Source: Bacillus australimaris (GTDB lineage Bacteria; Bacillota; Bacilli; Bacillales; Bacillaceae). Taken from it: DNA of 64,000 bases. A program made the translations under genes and the position numbers. The notes under the pieces are model-generated. The model searched no databases. It was given only the letters and a program-made list of their open reading frames with translations, and was not told the DNA's origin. Location of the stretch: positions 310,001 to 374,000 of the forward strand of contig NZ_LGYN01000001.1 in NCBI RefSeq assembly GCF_001307105.1. The letters run 5' to 3'. Position 1 is the first letter of the stretch. The number at the start of each line of letters is the position of its first letter. Shown here in pieces: positions 46,124-54,187 of the stretch.

Positions 46124-46258
46124 CATTACGAGAAAATTCTTCCATTTTCTCATTCTTTCGCCATATTCAATATTTTTTTGTGTGACATTTGTACTTCTTA
46201 AAAACTTACATAAAAATGGAGGATTTGGTCAGAATAATAATAGGTGAGGTGATGTGAA

Positions 46259-46588
46259 ATGAAATATAGAACAATCATTATCATGCTCAGTTTACTGCTG
46301 GGCCCTTTGCTTCAAAACGTCAAACCTGCGGATGCGGATAGTTTCACTGTTGCCGCCGCAGATCAATGGGAAACTCGGGCAGTCAAAGAAGCAAAGAAGA
46401 GGTACCCGCTGGCACAAGTCCTATTTAAACAAAAAGTATGGGACCGGCATCGTGATAAGGAATCTGTGAAACAGTATCATATTACGTTAAAAGACAATAC
46501 CAAGGAATTTGGGGTATTTGTCACCATTTCCTATAACCCTTACTCAAACAAGGTCAATAAAGTAATTGTTGTAGAGGAATACAGCTAA
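46259..46588 (+). CDS. yqzG: Secreted DUF3889 protein YqzG
   Basis: A 109-residue protein with a signal peptide (MKYRTIIIMLSLLLGPLLQN) and a small secreted domain of the DUF3889 type (EAKKRYPLAQVLFKQKVWDR to VTISYNPYSNKVNKVIVVEE). Function unknown. GGTGAGGTG is 6 bases from the ATG. Same position between tapA and yqzE as in B. subtilis. Confidence 0.85.
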   Translation: MKYRTIIIMLSLLLGPLLQNVKPADADSFTVAAADQWETRAVKEAKKRYPLAQVLFKQKVWDRHRDKESVKQYHITLKDNTKEFGVFVTISYNPYSNKVNKVIVVEEYS

Positions 46589-46596
46589 AGGTGCAT

Positions 46597-46623
46597 AAAA
46601 AAACCGCCTGCTGGCGGCTTTTT
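46597..46623. terminator. Bidirectional terminator between yqzG and yqzE
   Basis: Stem AAACCGCC / GGCGGCTTTTT with tetraloop TGCT; A and T tracts at both ends. Confidence 0.9.
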
Positions 46624-46816
46624 ACTTTCGTCGGTGTCGCTGACGTTTTTTTAGCATCATGGAGAAGCCAAACGGCAGAACCCCAAATAAACGCTGTGAA
46701 AATGGAGGTTTCGTTTCTATTTTTTCTTGTTTGTGTTCCTTCCGTTCGTCACGTGGGGTATTCATATATTTAATAATTTCCTGCGTCATATATTTTACAT
46801 AGTCATTTGTTTTCAA
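46622..46816 (-). CDS. yqzE: Small conserved protein YqzE downstream of comG
   Basis: A 64-residue basic protein ([21 protein letters not shown]...). It matches YqzE, found at the end of the comG region in B. subtilis. Function unknown. The frame can start at GTG 46822, but TTG 46816 has GAGGTG 7 bases away and fits the B. subtilis start. It is 59 bases after comGG, with no terminator between, so it may belong to the comG transcript. Confidence 0.82.
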   Translation of the reverse strand: MKTNDYVKYMTQEIIKYMNTPRDERKEHKQEKIETKPPFSQRLFGVLPFGFSMMLKKRQRHRRK

Positions 46817-46875
46817 GCACACTCACCTCTTCTTTCTTCAAGTGTTACCAGGAAGAGGATGATTTTATACACTAG

Positions 46876-47259
46876 CTAATCAGGGTTTGCCCATTTCATG
46901 ATTTCACCAGTTCTCCAATCCAGCATCAGTTCCCTTTCATCCGATAAACCGTCCTTTGTTTTCACACTCACTAAAACGAAGACATGCTGTTTCTTTTGAT
47001 CACAGTTCATCCGCTTCAGTGTCACACGACCTTCTTCAGTATCAATATGGATCTTCTGCTTTTCACAAATACGTTTGACTGTGCTGACAGCTTCACTTAC
47101 ACCCACCCTAAAAAGCTGCTGTTTTTGATAAAAAGAAATCGTTAGCTCTGCACTTTTCAGCTCTTTTTGAAACCCCATCGTTATCGATCCTAAAATTAAG
47201 AGGAAAAATAGAATCGCAGCAAGCACATGTGGATAGATAAACCCTTCCTCTCTTTTCAC
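46876..47259 (-). CDS. comGG: Competence pilus minor pilin ComGG
   Basis: A 127-residue membrane protein with one helix (VLAAILFFLLILGSITMGF) and no prepilin Gly-Phe site, typical of ComGG, which acts in pseudopilus assembly for DNA uptake. It starts MKREEGFIYP. Overlaps comGF by 4 bases. Confidence 0.88.
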   Translation of the reverse strand: MKREEGFIYPHVLAAILFFLLILGSITMGFQKELKSAELTISFYQKQQLFRVGVSEAVSTVKRICEKQKIHIDTEEGRVTLKRMNCDQKKQHVFVLVSVKTKDGLSDERELMLDWRTGEIMKWANPD

Positions 47260-47708
47260 GATGTAGGAACCACCCCTTTATATGTGAAAAAAACGGCTTC
47301 ATACACCTTACCAGATTCATCTGTGACTTTAAGGATAGTTCTATGCTGGCTCGTTCTCACACGGAATTGTGTCACCTTTTGCAGTAAAGGAAGATGTCCA
47401 GCTTGATCCGTTCGTTTTCGAAGCATCTCTTTGTATAGCTCAATGGTTACCACTCGCCCTTGATCGGACATATATTCTAACGCTTCTCCTCCTTTCACCG
47501 AATGAACAGCAGTTGCACGACTTAATTCCTCATCTAATTGCAGGACAGTCTGTTTCCACTCCATTTGTGAAAAGCGGTTGATGTCTTCAAATGGATGGGC
47601 TTTCTCTGCTGCTGAAAAGAGCAGCACACAGCCAAGAGAAAGAAACAGAAATAGCTTCAATTGCCACAAAGCTTGTACAAGAGTAAAAGCTTGTTCATCG
47701 TTCCACAT
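47256..47708 (-). CDS. comGF: Competence pilus protein ComGF
   Basis: A 150-residue pilin-like protein. MWNDEQAFTLVQALWQLKLFLFLSLGCVLLF resembles a prepilin start with a hydrophobic helix. The frame is open for 40 more codons into comGE, but those are shadow sequence; the ATG at 47708 lies 14 bases inside the comGE end. No clear ribosome binding site, so translation is probably coupled. Confidence 0.85.
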   Translation of the reverse strand: MWNDEQAFTLVQALWQLKLFLFLSLGCVLLFSAAEKAHPFEDINRFSQMEWKQTVLQLDEELSRATAVHSVKGGEALEYMSDQGRVVTIELYKEMLRKRTDQAGHLPLLQKVTQFRVRTSQHRTILKVTDESGKVYEAVFFTYKGVVPTS

Positions 47709-48009
47709 GTTGAAAGCATATCGTCTGCTTTTTTTGTACTTTGTATGAAACACACCCCTTCTGATTACGCCAATTGAGTACATACGTGATCTCGCCTCTT
47801 TTCTTTTTGACAGAAGATGTTGTACCATCTATGAACGCTTCATTCATCTGTTCATGCAAGACCTGATAAGCTTCAAGCTTAGCTCTTATTTCCTTTTTCC
47901 CCATCATGAGTTTTTCATAGGCTGGCATGAGCACAAGGGCAGCAAATAGAAAGAGATGACAAGCAAACAGCGTCTCAAATGTACTAAACCCTCTATTGTT
48001 TTTGAACAT
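47695..48009 (-). CDS. comGE: Competence minor pilin ComGE
   Basis: A 104-residue type IV pilin-like protein with N-terminal MFKNNRGFSTFETLFACHLF, that is, a Gly-Phe prepilin peptidase site and Glu at position 5 of the mature form. Minor pilin of the DNA uptake pseudopilus. Overlaps comGD by 17 bases. Confidence 0.87.
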   Translation of the reverse strand: MFKNNRGFSTFETLFACHLFLFAALVLMPAYEKLMMGKKEIRAKLEAYQVLHEQMNEAFIDGTTSSVKKKRGEITYVLNWRNQKGCVSYKVQKKQTICFQHVER

Positions 48010-48439
48010 GGATTCGCCCGCTTCCTAAATAAATGGTGAGTTTATACGTTTGACTGCCAAATTTGACAATGAGAGATCCGCCGCTGCTTGGATGTCCGTT
48101 TACATTAAAATAGATTCCTTGCGGAAATGTAGAAGCCTTGATGCTCCCCTTTTTATGCTGATAAGAAGCAAGGACTTCGCCACTCTTTTGATCGATTACC
48201 TGATAAGATACTTGTGGCGGATGGATCTCAACATGCACTCGTGTTTTTTTGATAAATGCTGCATAAGCAGCCAATTGGAGATCTTGTTTCATCATATTAA
48301 CTTGTCTTTTGGCTTCAGTGCTTTCTATGATATTGGGAATTTTTCCTCCTATCATCGACAGTAAAGCTGATAAAACAAGGAGAATCATCAGCTGTTCAAT
48401 GAGGGTAAAGCCCTTTTCATGCGAAAGCAATTTATTCAT
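47993..48439 (-). CDS. comGD: Competence minor pilin ComGD
   Basis: A 148-residue type IV pilin-like protein: MNKLLSHEKGFTLIEQLMIL carries the prepilin peptidase site KGFTLIE. Minor pilin in the competence pseudopilus. Overlaps comGC by 8 bases. Confidence 0.92.
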   Translation of the reverse strand: MNKLLSHEKGFTLIEQLMILLVLSALLSMIGGKIPNIIESTEAKRQVNMMKQDLQLAAYAAFIKKTRVHVEIHPPQVSYQVIDQKSGEVLASYQHKKGSIKASTFPQGIYFNVNGHPSSGGSLIVKFGSQTYKLTIYLGSGRIHVQKQ

Positions 48440-48725
48440 GTTTCACGTCGCCGTTTTGAATGACAATCGCTTTTCCATTAGGACAAGTTAATCCCTTTTT
48501 GACATAGCCTTCTTTTTCTAATTCAGCCAAAGATGGTGTCTTCCCATCATGCTCTAATTCATATGCCATCACTTGAGTGCTGACCATTGATTTAAGCCCT
48601 TCACAGCCCTTTGCTTGAATTGATTGGTGATGACGTGTGATATTCGGGATGGTAATGAGTAAAAGAATGGAAATCACGAGCATGACAATTAACATTTCTA
48701 GTAGGGTAAATCCTTTATCATTCAT
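48432..48725 (-). CDS. comGC: Competence major pilin ComGC
   Basis: A 97-residue major pseudopilin. MNDKGFTLLEMLIVMLVISI has the KGFTLLE cleavage and methylation site. Two Cys (in KGCEGL and LTCPNG) fit the intramolecular disulfide made by BdbDC in B. subtilis. Preceded by GGAGGACAGAG. Confidence 0.95.
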   Translation of the reverse strand: MNDKGFTLLEMLIVMLVISILLLITIPNITRHHQSIQAKGCEGLKSMVSTQVMAYELEHDGKTPSLAELEKEGYVKKGLTCPNGKAIVIQNGDVKHE

Positions 48726-48741
48726 GTCTCTGTCCTCCTTC

Positions 48742-49782
48742 TTACACTTGCTCCATTAGTTGATACATTGGTAAAAGAATAGATAAATACACGATGAGTA
48801 TAAGAAGTGCTGTCACACCATATATCACCGGCTGCAGCCAAGACATCCATTTTTCAATTTTCAGCTCTGCATTCTCTAAAAGGAATTGGCTATACGTGTA
48901 CATTTCTCTTGCAAGCATTCCGCTGGCTTCACCATGCTTAATCACAGATGCAAAATGTTTTTCGAAAAAAGGAGATTCCTTTACTTGATGCGCCATGCTT
49001 TCTCCTTTTCTTAACTCTTCAATCATTTGTTCACCTATTTCTTGAAGAAAGGGTAAGTAGCTTTGCTGTTTAAAAGCCCGCAAACTTTCATACATCGATA
49101 ATCCAGCATGGAGCAGCCCACTTAGCTGAAGAGAAAAAAGATACGTATGCATCATCTGCATCCCTTTGTATAAAAAGGGCAGTCTGCTCATCACCTTTAG
49201 TTTCTCAAGGGTCGACTTTTTCCTAAAAAAGAAAGCATAATACCCGATAAGACAGATGCACATACAGGCGATGATGAGCAGAAAAGCATGAAGAAATTGA
49301 AAAAGTCCAAACATCCCTTGAATCAGCCATGACATGCGGGTATCCATCGATGAGTATAAAACAGAAAATTGAGGAATGATCATTTGCTGAACGAGTATCA
49401 GCACGGTTAAAACCGTAAAGATGAGGAAGAGCGGGTAACGTAACATACGTTTAAATGTGTCTAGCTGTTTGATTTTTTTCTCTAAAAAACGGGCGCTTTG
49501 TTCTAGAGCACGGGCTAGACTCCCATGCTTCTCAGAAAAAGAAAGGATGGCGATCACTTCCCGCTGAAAATGGAGTCTCTCTAGTACCACATAAAAAGGC
49601 TCTCCTTTGAGCAGCCACTGAATACCTCGTGTTAATTGCTGCTGTTGTTGTTTCGATAACTGGATATTCACCATCGTTAATGCCTCAATTAATGTATATC
49701 CAGCCTGAATCAATTGAGCCAGTTTTGATAGACATTCGGCTTGGGCCTGTTTAGACCATACTTTAGAGGCTCGCTTCTTCAT
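48742..49782 (-). CDS. comGB: Competence pilus assembly membrane protein ComGB
   Basis: A 346-residue polytopic protein of the GspF/PilC type: two GspF domains, each with a helical bundle, with hydrophobic segments around 120-140, 160-180 and 320-342. ASGMLAREMYTYSQFLLENAE is characteristic. It overlaps comGA by 20 bases. Confidence 0.94.
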   Translation of the reverse strand: MKKRASKVWSKQAQAECLSKLAQLIQAGYTLIEALTMVNIQLSKQQQQQLTRGIQWLLKGEPFYVVLERLHFQREVIAILSFSEKHGSLARALEQSARFLEKKIKQLDTFKRMLRYPLFLIFTVLTVLILVQQMIIPQFSVLYSSMDTRMSWLIQGMFGLFQFLHAFLLIIACMCICLIGYYAFFFRKKSTLEKLKVMSRLPFLYKGMQMMHTYLFSLQLSGLLHAGLSMYESLRAFKQQSYLPFLQEIGEQMIEELRKGESMAHQVKESPFFEKHFASVIKHGEASGMLAREMYTYSQFLLENAELKIEKWMSWLQPVIYGVTALLILIVYLSILLPMYQLMEQV

Positions 49783-50833
49783 AAACCCAGCGATGATATG
49801 TGTTTTTCGATAGATAGCCGAGTGCCACTCCTTTACGAATTAATCTTTGCAGTGTTTCATATGACGAATGAATATATTCTCCTCTGGCCTCTTTTATACA
49901 CTCCCCAAGCTCCTTTCCGAAAAGCAATTCAAATACATTTGTTCGTCTGACAGGCCGATTTAGTTTACAGTAAAGCTGACAGGTTTCCCCACAAAAAGGA
50001 CATGTGAGCTCAATTAATCGCTGAGCAGCAATCGCAACCATGGTTTGTTCGAGTTCATTCATCGTGACACCAAATTCAAGCATGCGGTAAAGGGCTCCTT
50101 TTGCATTTTTTGCATGAAGCGTACTCAGCACTAAATGACCTGTCAGTGCTGCTCTAATCGCCGTTCTGGCCGTTTCAGCATCTCTTATTTCTCCAAGCAC
50201 AATCATATCTGGATCATGCCTCAAAATAGCGCGTAACCCTGCGGCATACGTGATGCCGGCTTTTTCATTTACTTGAACCTGTAACACTTCTTCATTTCTT
50301 GTTTCTACAGGATCTTCAAGGGTAATAATGTTTCGGTTAAAATTCTTTTTTGCAAACTGAATCAATGAATATAATGTTGTTGTTTTTCCTGAATTTGTTG
50401 GCCCAGTAAATAAAATGAGTCCATGTGAGTGATTCAAAAATGATAATAATCTGGCAGAGGCTTTCGGAAATAATGACAAATGTTTTATTTTTGGAACATG
50501 ATCCTGCGGTAAAATTCTAATCACTAAGCTCTCATCATTCACAGTCGGCAAGGTTGACATCCGAATAAACACTTGACAGCTTCTTAATTTCACAGCCAGT
50601 GAGCCATTTTGCGGTCTCCTTTTTTCCCCGATATCCATAGAAGATAAAAATTTAAAATGGGCAATGAGCCGCTCCCCTCTCTTTTTATCAATGGTACGCT
50701 GCTGGATTAAATCAGAGTCTACACGGAAAGAGACCGAAGCTTCCTTTTCTTTTGGCACAATATGCACATCTGATGCCCTCATGCGGCACGCTTCTTCTAG
50801 TAGCTCTTGTCCCAAATATTCAATACCATACAA
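49763..50833 (-). CDS. comGA: Competence traffic ATPase ComGA
   Basis: Secretion-type ATPase that drives pseudopilus assembly; 356 residues. Walker A is ILFTGPTNSGKTTTLYSL; the Asp box IITLEDPVETRNEEVLQVQV, Walker B DMIVLGEIRDAETARTAI and HLVLSTLHAKNA follow, and a CPFC...C pair. The frame is open from 50860, but AAGGAG is 8 bases before the TTG at 50833, giving MYGIEYLGQELLEEACRMRASDVHIVP. First gene of the operon. Confidence 0.96.
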   Translation of the reverse strand: MYGIEYLGQELLEEACRMRASDVHIVPKEKEASVSFRVDSDLIQQRTIDKKRGERLIAHFKFLSSMDIGEKRRPQNGSLAVKLRSCQVFIRMSTLPTVNDESLVIRILPQDHVPKIKHLSLFPKASARLLSFLNHSHGLILFTGPTNSGKTTTLYSLIQFAKKNFNRNIITLEDPVETRNEEVLQVQVNEKAGITYAAGLRAILRHDPDMIVLGEIRDAETARTAIRAALTGHLVLSTLHAKNAKGALYRMLEFGVTMNELEQTMVAIAAQRLIELTCPFCGETCQLYCKLNRPVRRTNVFELLFGKELGECIKEARGEYIHSSYETLQRLIRKGVALGYLSKNTYHRWVYEEASL

Positions 50834-50885
50834 GTGGTTCACTCCTTTCTCTGACCACATTGTAAGATGGAGAAACCAAAATCAC

Positions 50886-50898
50886 AAAAGAGCATTTT
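50886..50898. promoter_or_regulatory. ComK AT-box upstream of comGA
   Basis: AAAAGAGCATTTT is a perfect AAAA-N5-TTTT ComK half-site, about 53 bases upstream of the comGA start. A weaker second box may lie at 50925-50937 (AAAACAATCAACT). Confidence 0.6.
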
Positions 50899-50974
50899 AT
50901 TATTTTCATGACTAATCAAGCACGAAAACAATCAACTCACGATGTATCACAGCATTTTTTAGTAAAGAGCATAC

Positions 50975-51008
50975 AAAAAAACCTGACTTTTACAAGTACA
51001 GGTTTTTT
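50975..51008 (-). terminator. Terminator after rsbRD
   Basis: AAAAAACCTG-ACTT / AAGT-A-CAGGTTTTTT, a stem with one bulge and tracts of A and T, directly after the rsbRD stop. Confidence 0.85.
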
Positions 51009-51010
51009 GA

Positions 51011-51886
51011 TCATGATGTGGCTTCTTGCGGCTGCTCTTCAAAGATACGAAATCCTCTTTTTTCTAACGCTTTTGCAAGACTATGCTCAGTATTTACTTT
51101 TGAGAAATCAATGCCCAATTTCACGACCGTTTGAGCAATTTCTGGGCGGATGCCTGAAATAATTGTCTCAATTCCTAAAAGCTTCGCACTATCCACCACT
51201 TTAAATAGCTGATAAGCCACCATCGTATCAACAACTGGTACGCCTGATATATCAATGAATAAGTGCGTCAGACGCAGTCTCGATGCCTGTTCTAATACGG
51301 ATTCCAGAATGATTTTGGCCCGGTATGTATCAATCTCGCCGATCAGCGGCAAAATCCCGATTTCCTTTGATACTGGAATAACAGGAGCACTCAGTTCTTG
51401 AATCATCTCTCTTTGTGCATTGAGCTGACTGAGTGTTACTCGATCATATTCTTCTGATAAACGTTCAATCATATCATCAAATGTGGCGTGAAAATGCTGA
51501 TTCCATCCACACACATCTTGCAGCGTCACTACAAGCTCTGTTTCTTGTGTGAATTTCTCAATTCTCGAACAGAAAATCTGGCGGAATATCTTAAATTGTC
51601 CAATGATTTCATATAAAGGAACCTCGTGCACTGCTCGATCACGCGCAATATCAACTGACCACTTTTTCAAATGGTTTTCTACTTTGTCTGATAGCGTCAC
51701 AAGCGTTGCTGCAATGGTTTGAATAAACGCTGTGTTCTGTTCCTTCAGCTTCTTTTCCGTTTCCTCTGAAGCATGTATAGAATATAATGAGCCTTTTTCA
51801 GTTCTTGTCTTTAGCCATTCTTCGGTCATGACAGGGGCTTCTTTTAGGATAAATTCGTATAATTGCTTTGATTTCTCATTTTTCAT
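51011..51886 (-). CDS. rsbRD: RsbR-type stressosome protein
   Basis: A 291-residue co-antagonist of the sigma-B pathway: a variable N-terminal globin-like domain (about 1-150) and a C-terminal STAS domain (about 165-280) with SGVPVVDTMVAYQLFKVV and IRPEIAQTVVKLGID, whose two Thr match the phosphorylation sites of RsbR proteins. Its place between comGA and tRNA-Gln/mgsR is that of YqhA (RsbRD) in B. subtilis. Assembles into the stressosome with RsbS and RsbT, by family. Confidence 0.88.
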   Translation of the reverse strand: MKNEKSKQLYEFILKEAPVMTEEWLKTRTEKGSLYSIHASEETEKKLKEQNTAFIQTIAATLVTLSDKVENHLKKWSVDIARDRAVHEVPLYEIIGQFKIFRQIFCSRIEKFTQETELVVTLQDVCGWNQHFHATFDDMIERLSEEYDRVTLSQLNAQREMIQELSAPVIPVSKEIGILPLIGEIDTYRAKIILESVLEQASRLRLTHLFIDISGVPVVDTMVAYQLFKVVDSAKLLGIETIISGIRPEIAQTVVKLGIDFSKVNTEHSLAKALEKRGFRIFEEQPQEATS

Positions 51887-51980
51887 TTACTTCTTTCGCT
51901 CCTTTTTCACTACTAGTGACATATAACTTTTATGTATAAATGACCGCAGATGGTAAACAATATCATTATACGTTTGATAT

Positions 51981-52051
51981 TGGGCTATAGCCAAGTGGTA
52001 AGGCAATGGACTTTGACTCCGTGATCGTTGGTTCGAACCCAGCTAGCCCAG
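51981..52051 (+). tRNA. trnQ-Gln: tRNA-Gln (anticodon TTG)
   Basis: 71 bases fold as a full cloverleaf: acceptor TGGGCTA / TAGCCCA, D arm GCC / GGC, anticodon arm ATGGA CTTTGAC TCCGT with anticodon TTG, and T arm GTTGG TTCGAAC CCAGC. No encoded CCA. A single tRNA gene with its own terminator. Confidence 0.97.
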
Positions 52052-52059
52052 TTCAGCAC

Positions 52060-52106
52060 AAAAACGAAGACGGCTGAAGCATGTTTCAGCTGATCTTCGT
52101 TTTTTA
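52060..52106. terminator. Bidirectional terminator between tRNA-Gln and mgsR
   Basis: AAAACGAAGA-c-GGCTGAA, loop, TTCAGC-tga-TCTTCGTTTTTT: a long stem with a small internal bulge. Confidence 0.9.
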
Positions 52107-52487
52107 TTAGGATACCGATTGATGAATTGCTTTTTTCTTTGATATTTTCATGAGTTCCCCGGGATTATAGCCAACCACTAATTTATTTCCATCAATGATG
52201 ATTGGTCTTCGGAGCAGCTTTGGTTTTTCAATGAGAAGCTGAAGAACCTCATTTACTTTTAAGTCGTTAATATTTAAATTTAAGCTTTTAAAAGCTTGAC
52301 TTCGTGTCGCTAAAATTTCATCCATTCCTTCTGTTGTTAGAGAAAGAATCTTTTTTAATTCATCTAGAGTTGGTGTTTCTCTGAAAAGGTGACGCTCTTT
52401 AAAATCAATTTGATTCGCCTTTAACCAATGTTTTGTTTTGCGGCAAGACGTGCAGCTTGGGTATGAATAAAAAGTAATGTCACTCAT
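52107..52487 (-). CDS. mgsR: Spx/ArsC-family stress regulator MgsR
   Basis: A 126-residue thioredoxin-fold regulator of a sub-regulon of the general stress response. ITFYSYPSCTSCRKTKHWL holds the redox CxxC; RRPIIIDGNKLVVGYNPGELMKI is the family C-terminus. A sigma-B promoter lies 45-70 bases upstream, as expected since mgsR is sigma-B dependent in B. subtilis. GGAGGAAGACTA before the ATG. Confidence 0.94.
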   Translation of the reverse strand: MSDITFYSYPSCTSCRKTKHWLKANQIDFKERHLFRETPTLDELKKILSLTTEGMDEILATRSQAFKSLNLNINDLKVNEVLQLLIEKPKLLRRPIIIDGNKLVVGYNPGELMKISKKKAIHQSVS

Positions 52488-52531
52488 TAGTCTTCCTCCT
52501 TAGGTCGTTAACCTTTTCTCTTATGGAGTAA

Positions 52532-52557
52532 GTACCCTCATGTATTTCGGCATAAAC
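52532..52557 (-). promoter_or_regulatory. Sigma-B promoter of mgsR
   Basis: Minus strand GTTTAT (52557-52552), 14 bases, GGGTAC (52537-52532); consensus is GTTTAA-N14-GGGTAT. Confidence 0.85.
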
Positions 52558-52632
52558 ACTTTTTCATCTTTTTTTCAAAAAATTTTTTTCTACATTCAAA
52601 AAAATGTTCACACGTTGTCAAAAATGTAAATG

Positions 52633-52662
52633 TTTACATAACAAGTAATGATCGGCTATAAT
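52633..52662 (+). promoter_or_regulatory. Sigma-A promoter of yqgY
   Basis: TTTACA (52633-52638), 18 bases, TATAAT (52657-52662), about 38 bases before the yqgY ATG. Confidence 0.7.
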
Positions 52663-52699
52663 ATGAATCAAAGGGGTTTTTTTAAGGGGAGGGAAAGAA

Positions 52700-52942
52700 A
52701 TGAATCGCATGTTCCGCGTGCTTGGCTTTTGGACGGGTATTTTTGCTGTCATGTTCTATTTAGGACATATGAAAGATGCATCGCTGCTGTTCTTCGGTCA
52801 AACCGTTCTTTTTGTATTTTTATCCTACTTGAATTTATCCGAAAGAATGTATATTTACATTTTCGGAGCGTACTTGACGATTTTCTTTGCCGGATTTACA
52901 TATTACTCGATTTTCATCATGGTTCCCGGTACCGGACATTAA
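52700..52942 (+). CDS. yqgY: Small membrane protein YqgY (DUF2626)
   Basis: An 80-residue protein, mostly three hydrophobic segments, starting MNRMFRVLGFWTGIFAVMFY and ending MVPGTGH. It matches YqgY of B. subtilis in type and place. Function unknown. GGGGAGGGAAAGAA is before the ATG. Its terminator has been split by a repeat element. Confidence 0.85.
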   Translation: MNRMFRVLGFWTGIFAVMFYLGHMKDASLLFFGQTVLFVFLSYLNLSERMYIYIFGAYLTIFFAGFTYYSIFIMVPGTGH

Positions 52943-52950
52943 TTGAAAAA

Positions 52951-52979
52951 AGCATCTCTTTAGAAGAGATGCTCCGATT
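52951..52979 (+). terminator. Terminator hairpin after yqgY (first copy)
   Basis: AGCATCTCTT TAG AAGAGATGCT directly after yqgY, but here followed by CCGATTG and not by a T-run, because the element begins there. The second copy (53155-53181) keeps the T-run TTTTTTT and on the other strand serves yqgX. Confidence 0.6.
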
Positions 52980-53175
52980 GTTGACAAAGGGCTAAAATGT
53001 TTTTTATTTTAGCCCTTTGTCTTCCTTTTTTTCAGCGTGATAGAAAACCTTTGAAGTCGAGGAAGGACGAGCACTGGCGCGGAGCGAATATAAGATTCGT
53101 GAGCACCAGCGCGCAAGACTGACAAAGAATGCGAGGGTTTGTCTACACGCTGATCATCTCTTTAGAAGAGATGCT
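52951..53175. repeat. Terminator-inserted repeat element, copy B
   Basis: The same element as copy A, inverted. A hairpin with arms AGCATCTCTT and AAGAGATGCT occurs at 52951-52973, and 21 bases of it recur at 53155-53175; between them is a 181-bp insert. It holds the hairpin GACAAAGGGCTAAAAT / ATTTTAGCCCTTTGTC (52983-53021, perfect arms of 16 bp) and the 120-bp palindromic part (53033-53152) bounded by CAGCGTG and CACGCTG. The flanking hairpin differs from that at copy A, so it belongs to the locus, not the element. It would have been the shared terminator of the convergent yqgY and yqgX. Confidence 0.85.
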
Positions 53176-53190
53176 TTTTTTATGCCTTGT

Positions 53191-53829
53191 TTAAAGAGAA
53201 AATCCATTAATAAACGGATTTTGTTCCTGCTCCGTAAGCACAGTGGTTTCCCCGCCATGTCCGCTTAAAACAAGCGTGGATTCTGGCAATGACAATAATT
53301 TGTTATGGATTGATTGAAGCAGCACTTCCTGACTGCCGCCTGCTAAATCTGTTCTCCCTATGCCACCTGCAAATAGCGTGTCACCAGAAATAACAAATCC
53401 CTCTTCGGCAGAGTAGTAAGACACACTGCCGGGCGAATGCCCAGGTGTATGGAACATGTCTAATGTAAATGATCCAATTTGAAGCGTTCCTTCTTGCGTA
53501 ATCAATTTTTCAGCTTCTTTGACCGTAATGCCATTCCCAATCAATCGAGCTGAACCGTTTAATTCAGCGTTCGTAAGCCATTCTTTTTCATTTTCGTGTA
53601 CGTATAGCGGAATTCCCCACTCTTCGCGCACCTCATCTGCCGCACCAATATGATCAAAATGAGCATGTGTTAATAAGACAGCAAGCGGTGTGAGCTGTTT
53701 TTCTTTTATATATGAAATCAGCTTTTGTGCTTCACCGCCTGGATCAAAAATTAAGCATTCTCCTTGCTCATTCTTCCAAATATATGCATTTGCTTGTACA
53801 TAGCCAAGTGGCATTCTTCTCCAATTCAT
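53191..53829 (-). CDS. yqgX: Metallo-beta-lactamase-fold hydrolase YqgX
   Basis: A 212-residue hydrolase of the glyoxalase II-like group. Zinc ligands: LLTHAHFDHIGA (HxHxDH), FHTPGHSPGSVSYYS (His), ISGDTLFAGGIGRTDL (Asp) and LSGHGGETT (His). Could act on thioesters; substrate not shown. The frame starts GTG ATG AAA ATG; the ATG at 53829 has AGGTGAT about 4-7 bases before it. Faces copy B of the repeat element at its 3' end. Confidence 0.88.
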   Translation of the reverse strand: MNWRRMPLGYVQANAYIWKNEQGECLIFDPGGEAQKLISYIKEKQLTPLAVLLTHAHFDHIGAADEVREEWGIPLYVHENEKEWLTNAELNGSARLIGNGITVKEAEKLITQEGTLQIGSFTLDMFHTPGHSPGSVSYYSAEEGFVISGDTLFAGGIGRTDLAGGSQEVLLQSIHNKLLSLPESTLVLSGHGGETTVLTEQEQNPFINGFSL

Positions 53830-53986
53830 TTTCATCACCTACTTTATTCATTCTTTTTTATTATGAAGGCTATTCAAAAAAAATTCAAACAATCGTCAAC
53901 TGGAATCTACTCGACAAGCTTTATGAAAACGGTTAAAATGAAAAGAAAGGAAATCAAGGGGATTGATGACAAAGGGGGACGTTCAT

Positions 53987-54160
53987 ATGATGCTCGTCAT
54001 TATTTTTGGTCTAGTCACGATTTTAGCTGCGCTCGGCATCTATCGCTCACTTAAAAAAGTGAACGTACTTGCCATCGCTTTTGCTGGCGCTACATTTTTG
54101 GTTTTTGGATGGTTCACTGTCATGACCATCATCTATAGCGGTTATCCAACAGCACATTAA
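53987..54160 (+). CDS. yqgW: Small membrane protein YqgW (DUF2759)
   Basis: A 57-residue protein with two membrane helices (VIIFGLVTILAALGIYRSL and LAIAFAGATFLVFGWFTVMT). Matches YqgW. Function unknown. The frame is open from 53963, but AAGGGGG is 8 bases from the ATG at 53987. Divergent from yqgX. Confidence 0.82.
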   Translation: MMLVIIFGLVTILAALGIYRSLKKVNVLAIAFAGATFLVFGWFTVMTIIYSGYPTAH

Positions 54161-54187
54161 AAGCCTGCATATAGCAGGCTTTTTTTA
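54158..54187. terminator. Bidirectional terminator between yqgW and yqgV
   Basis: AAAAGCCTGC ATATA GCAGGCTTTTTTT, perfect stem; overlaps both stop regions. Confidence 0.93.

Noticed and set aside
47709-47828. Extended ComGF start 40 codons upstream
   Set aside because: The added part is the shadow of comGE and lacks a pilin-like N-terminus; the ATG at 47708 gives a pilin-type start.
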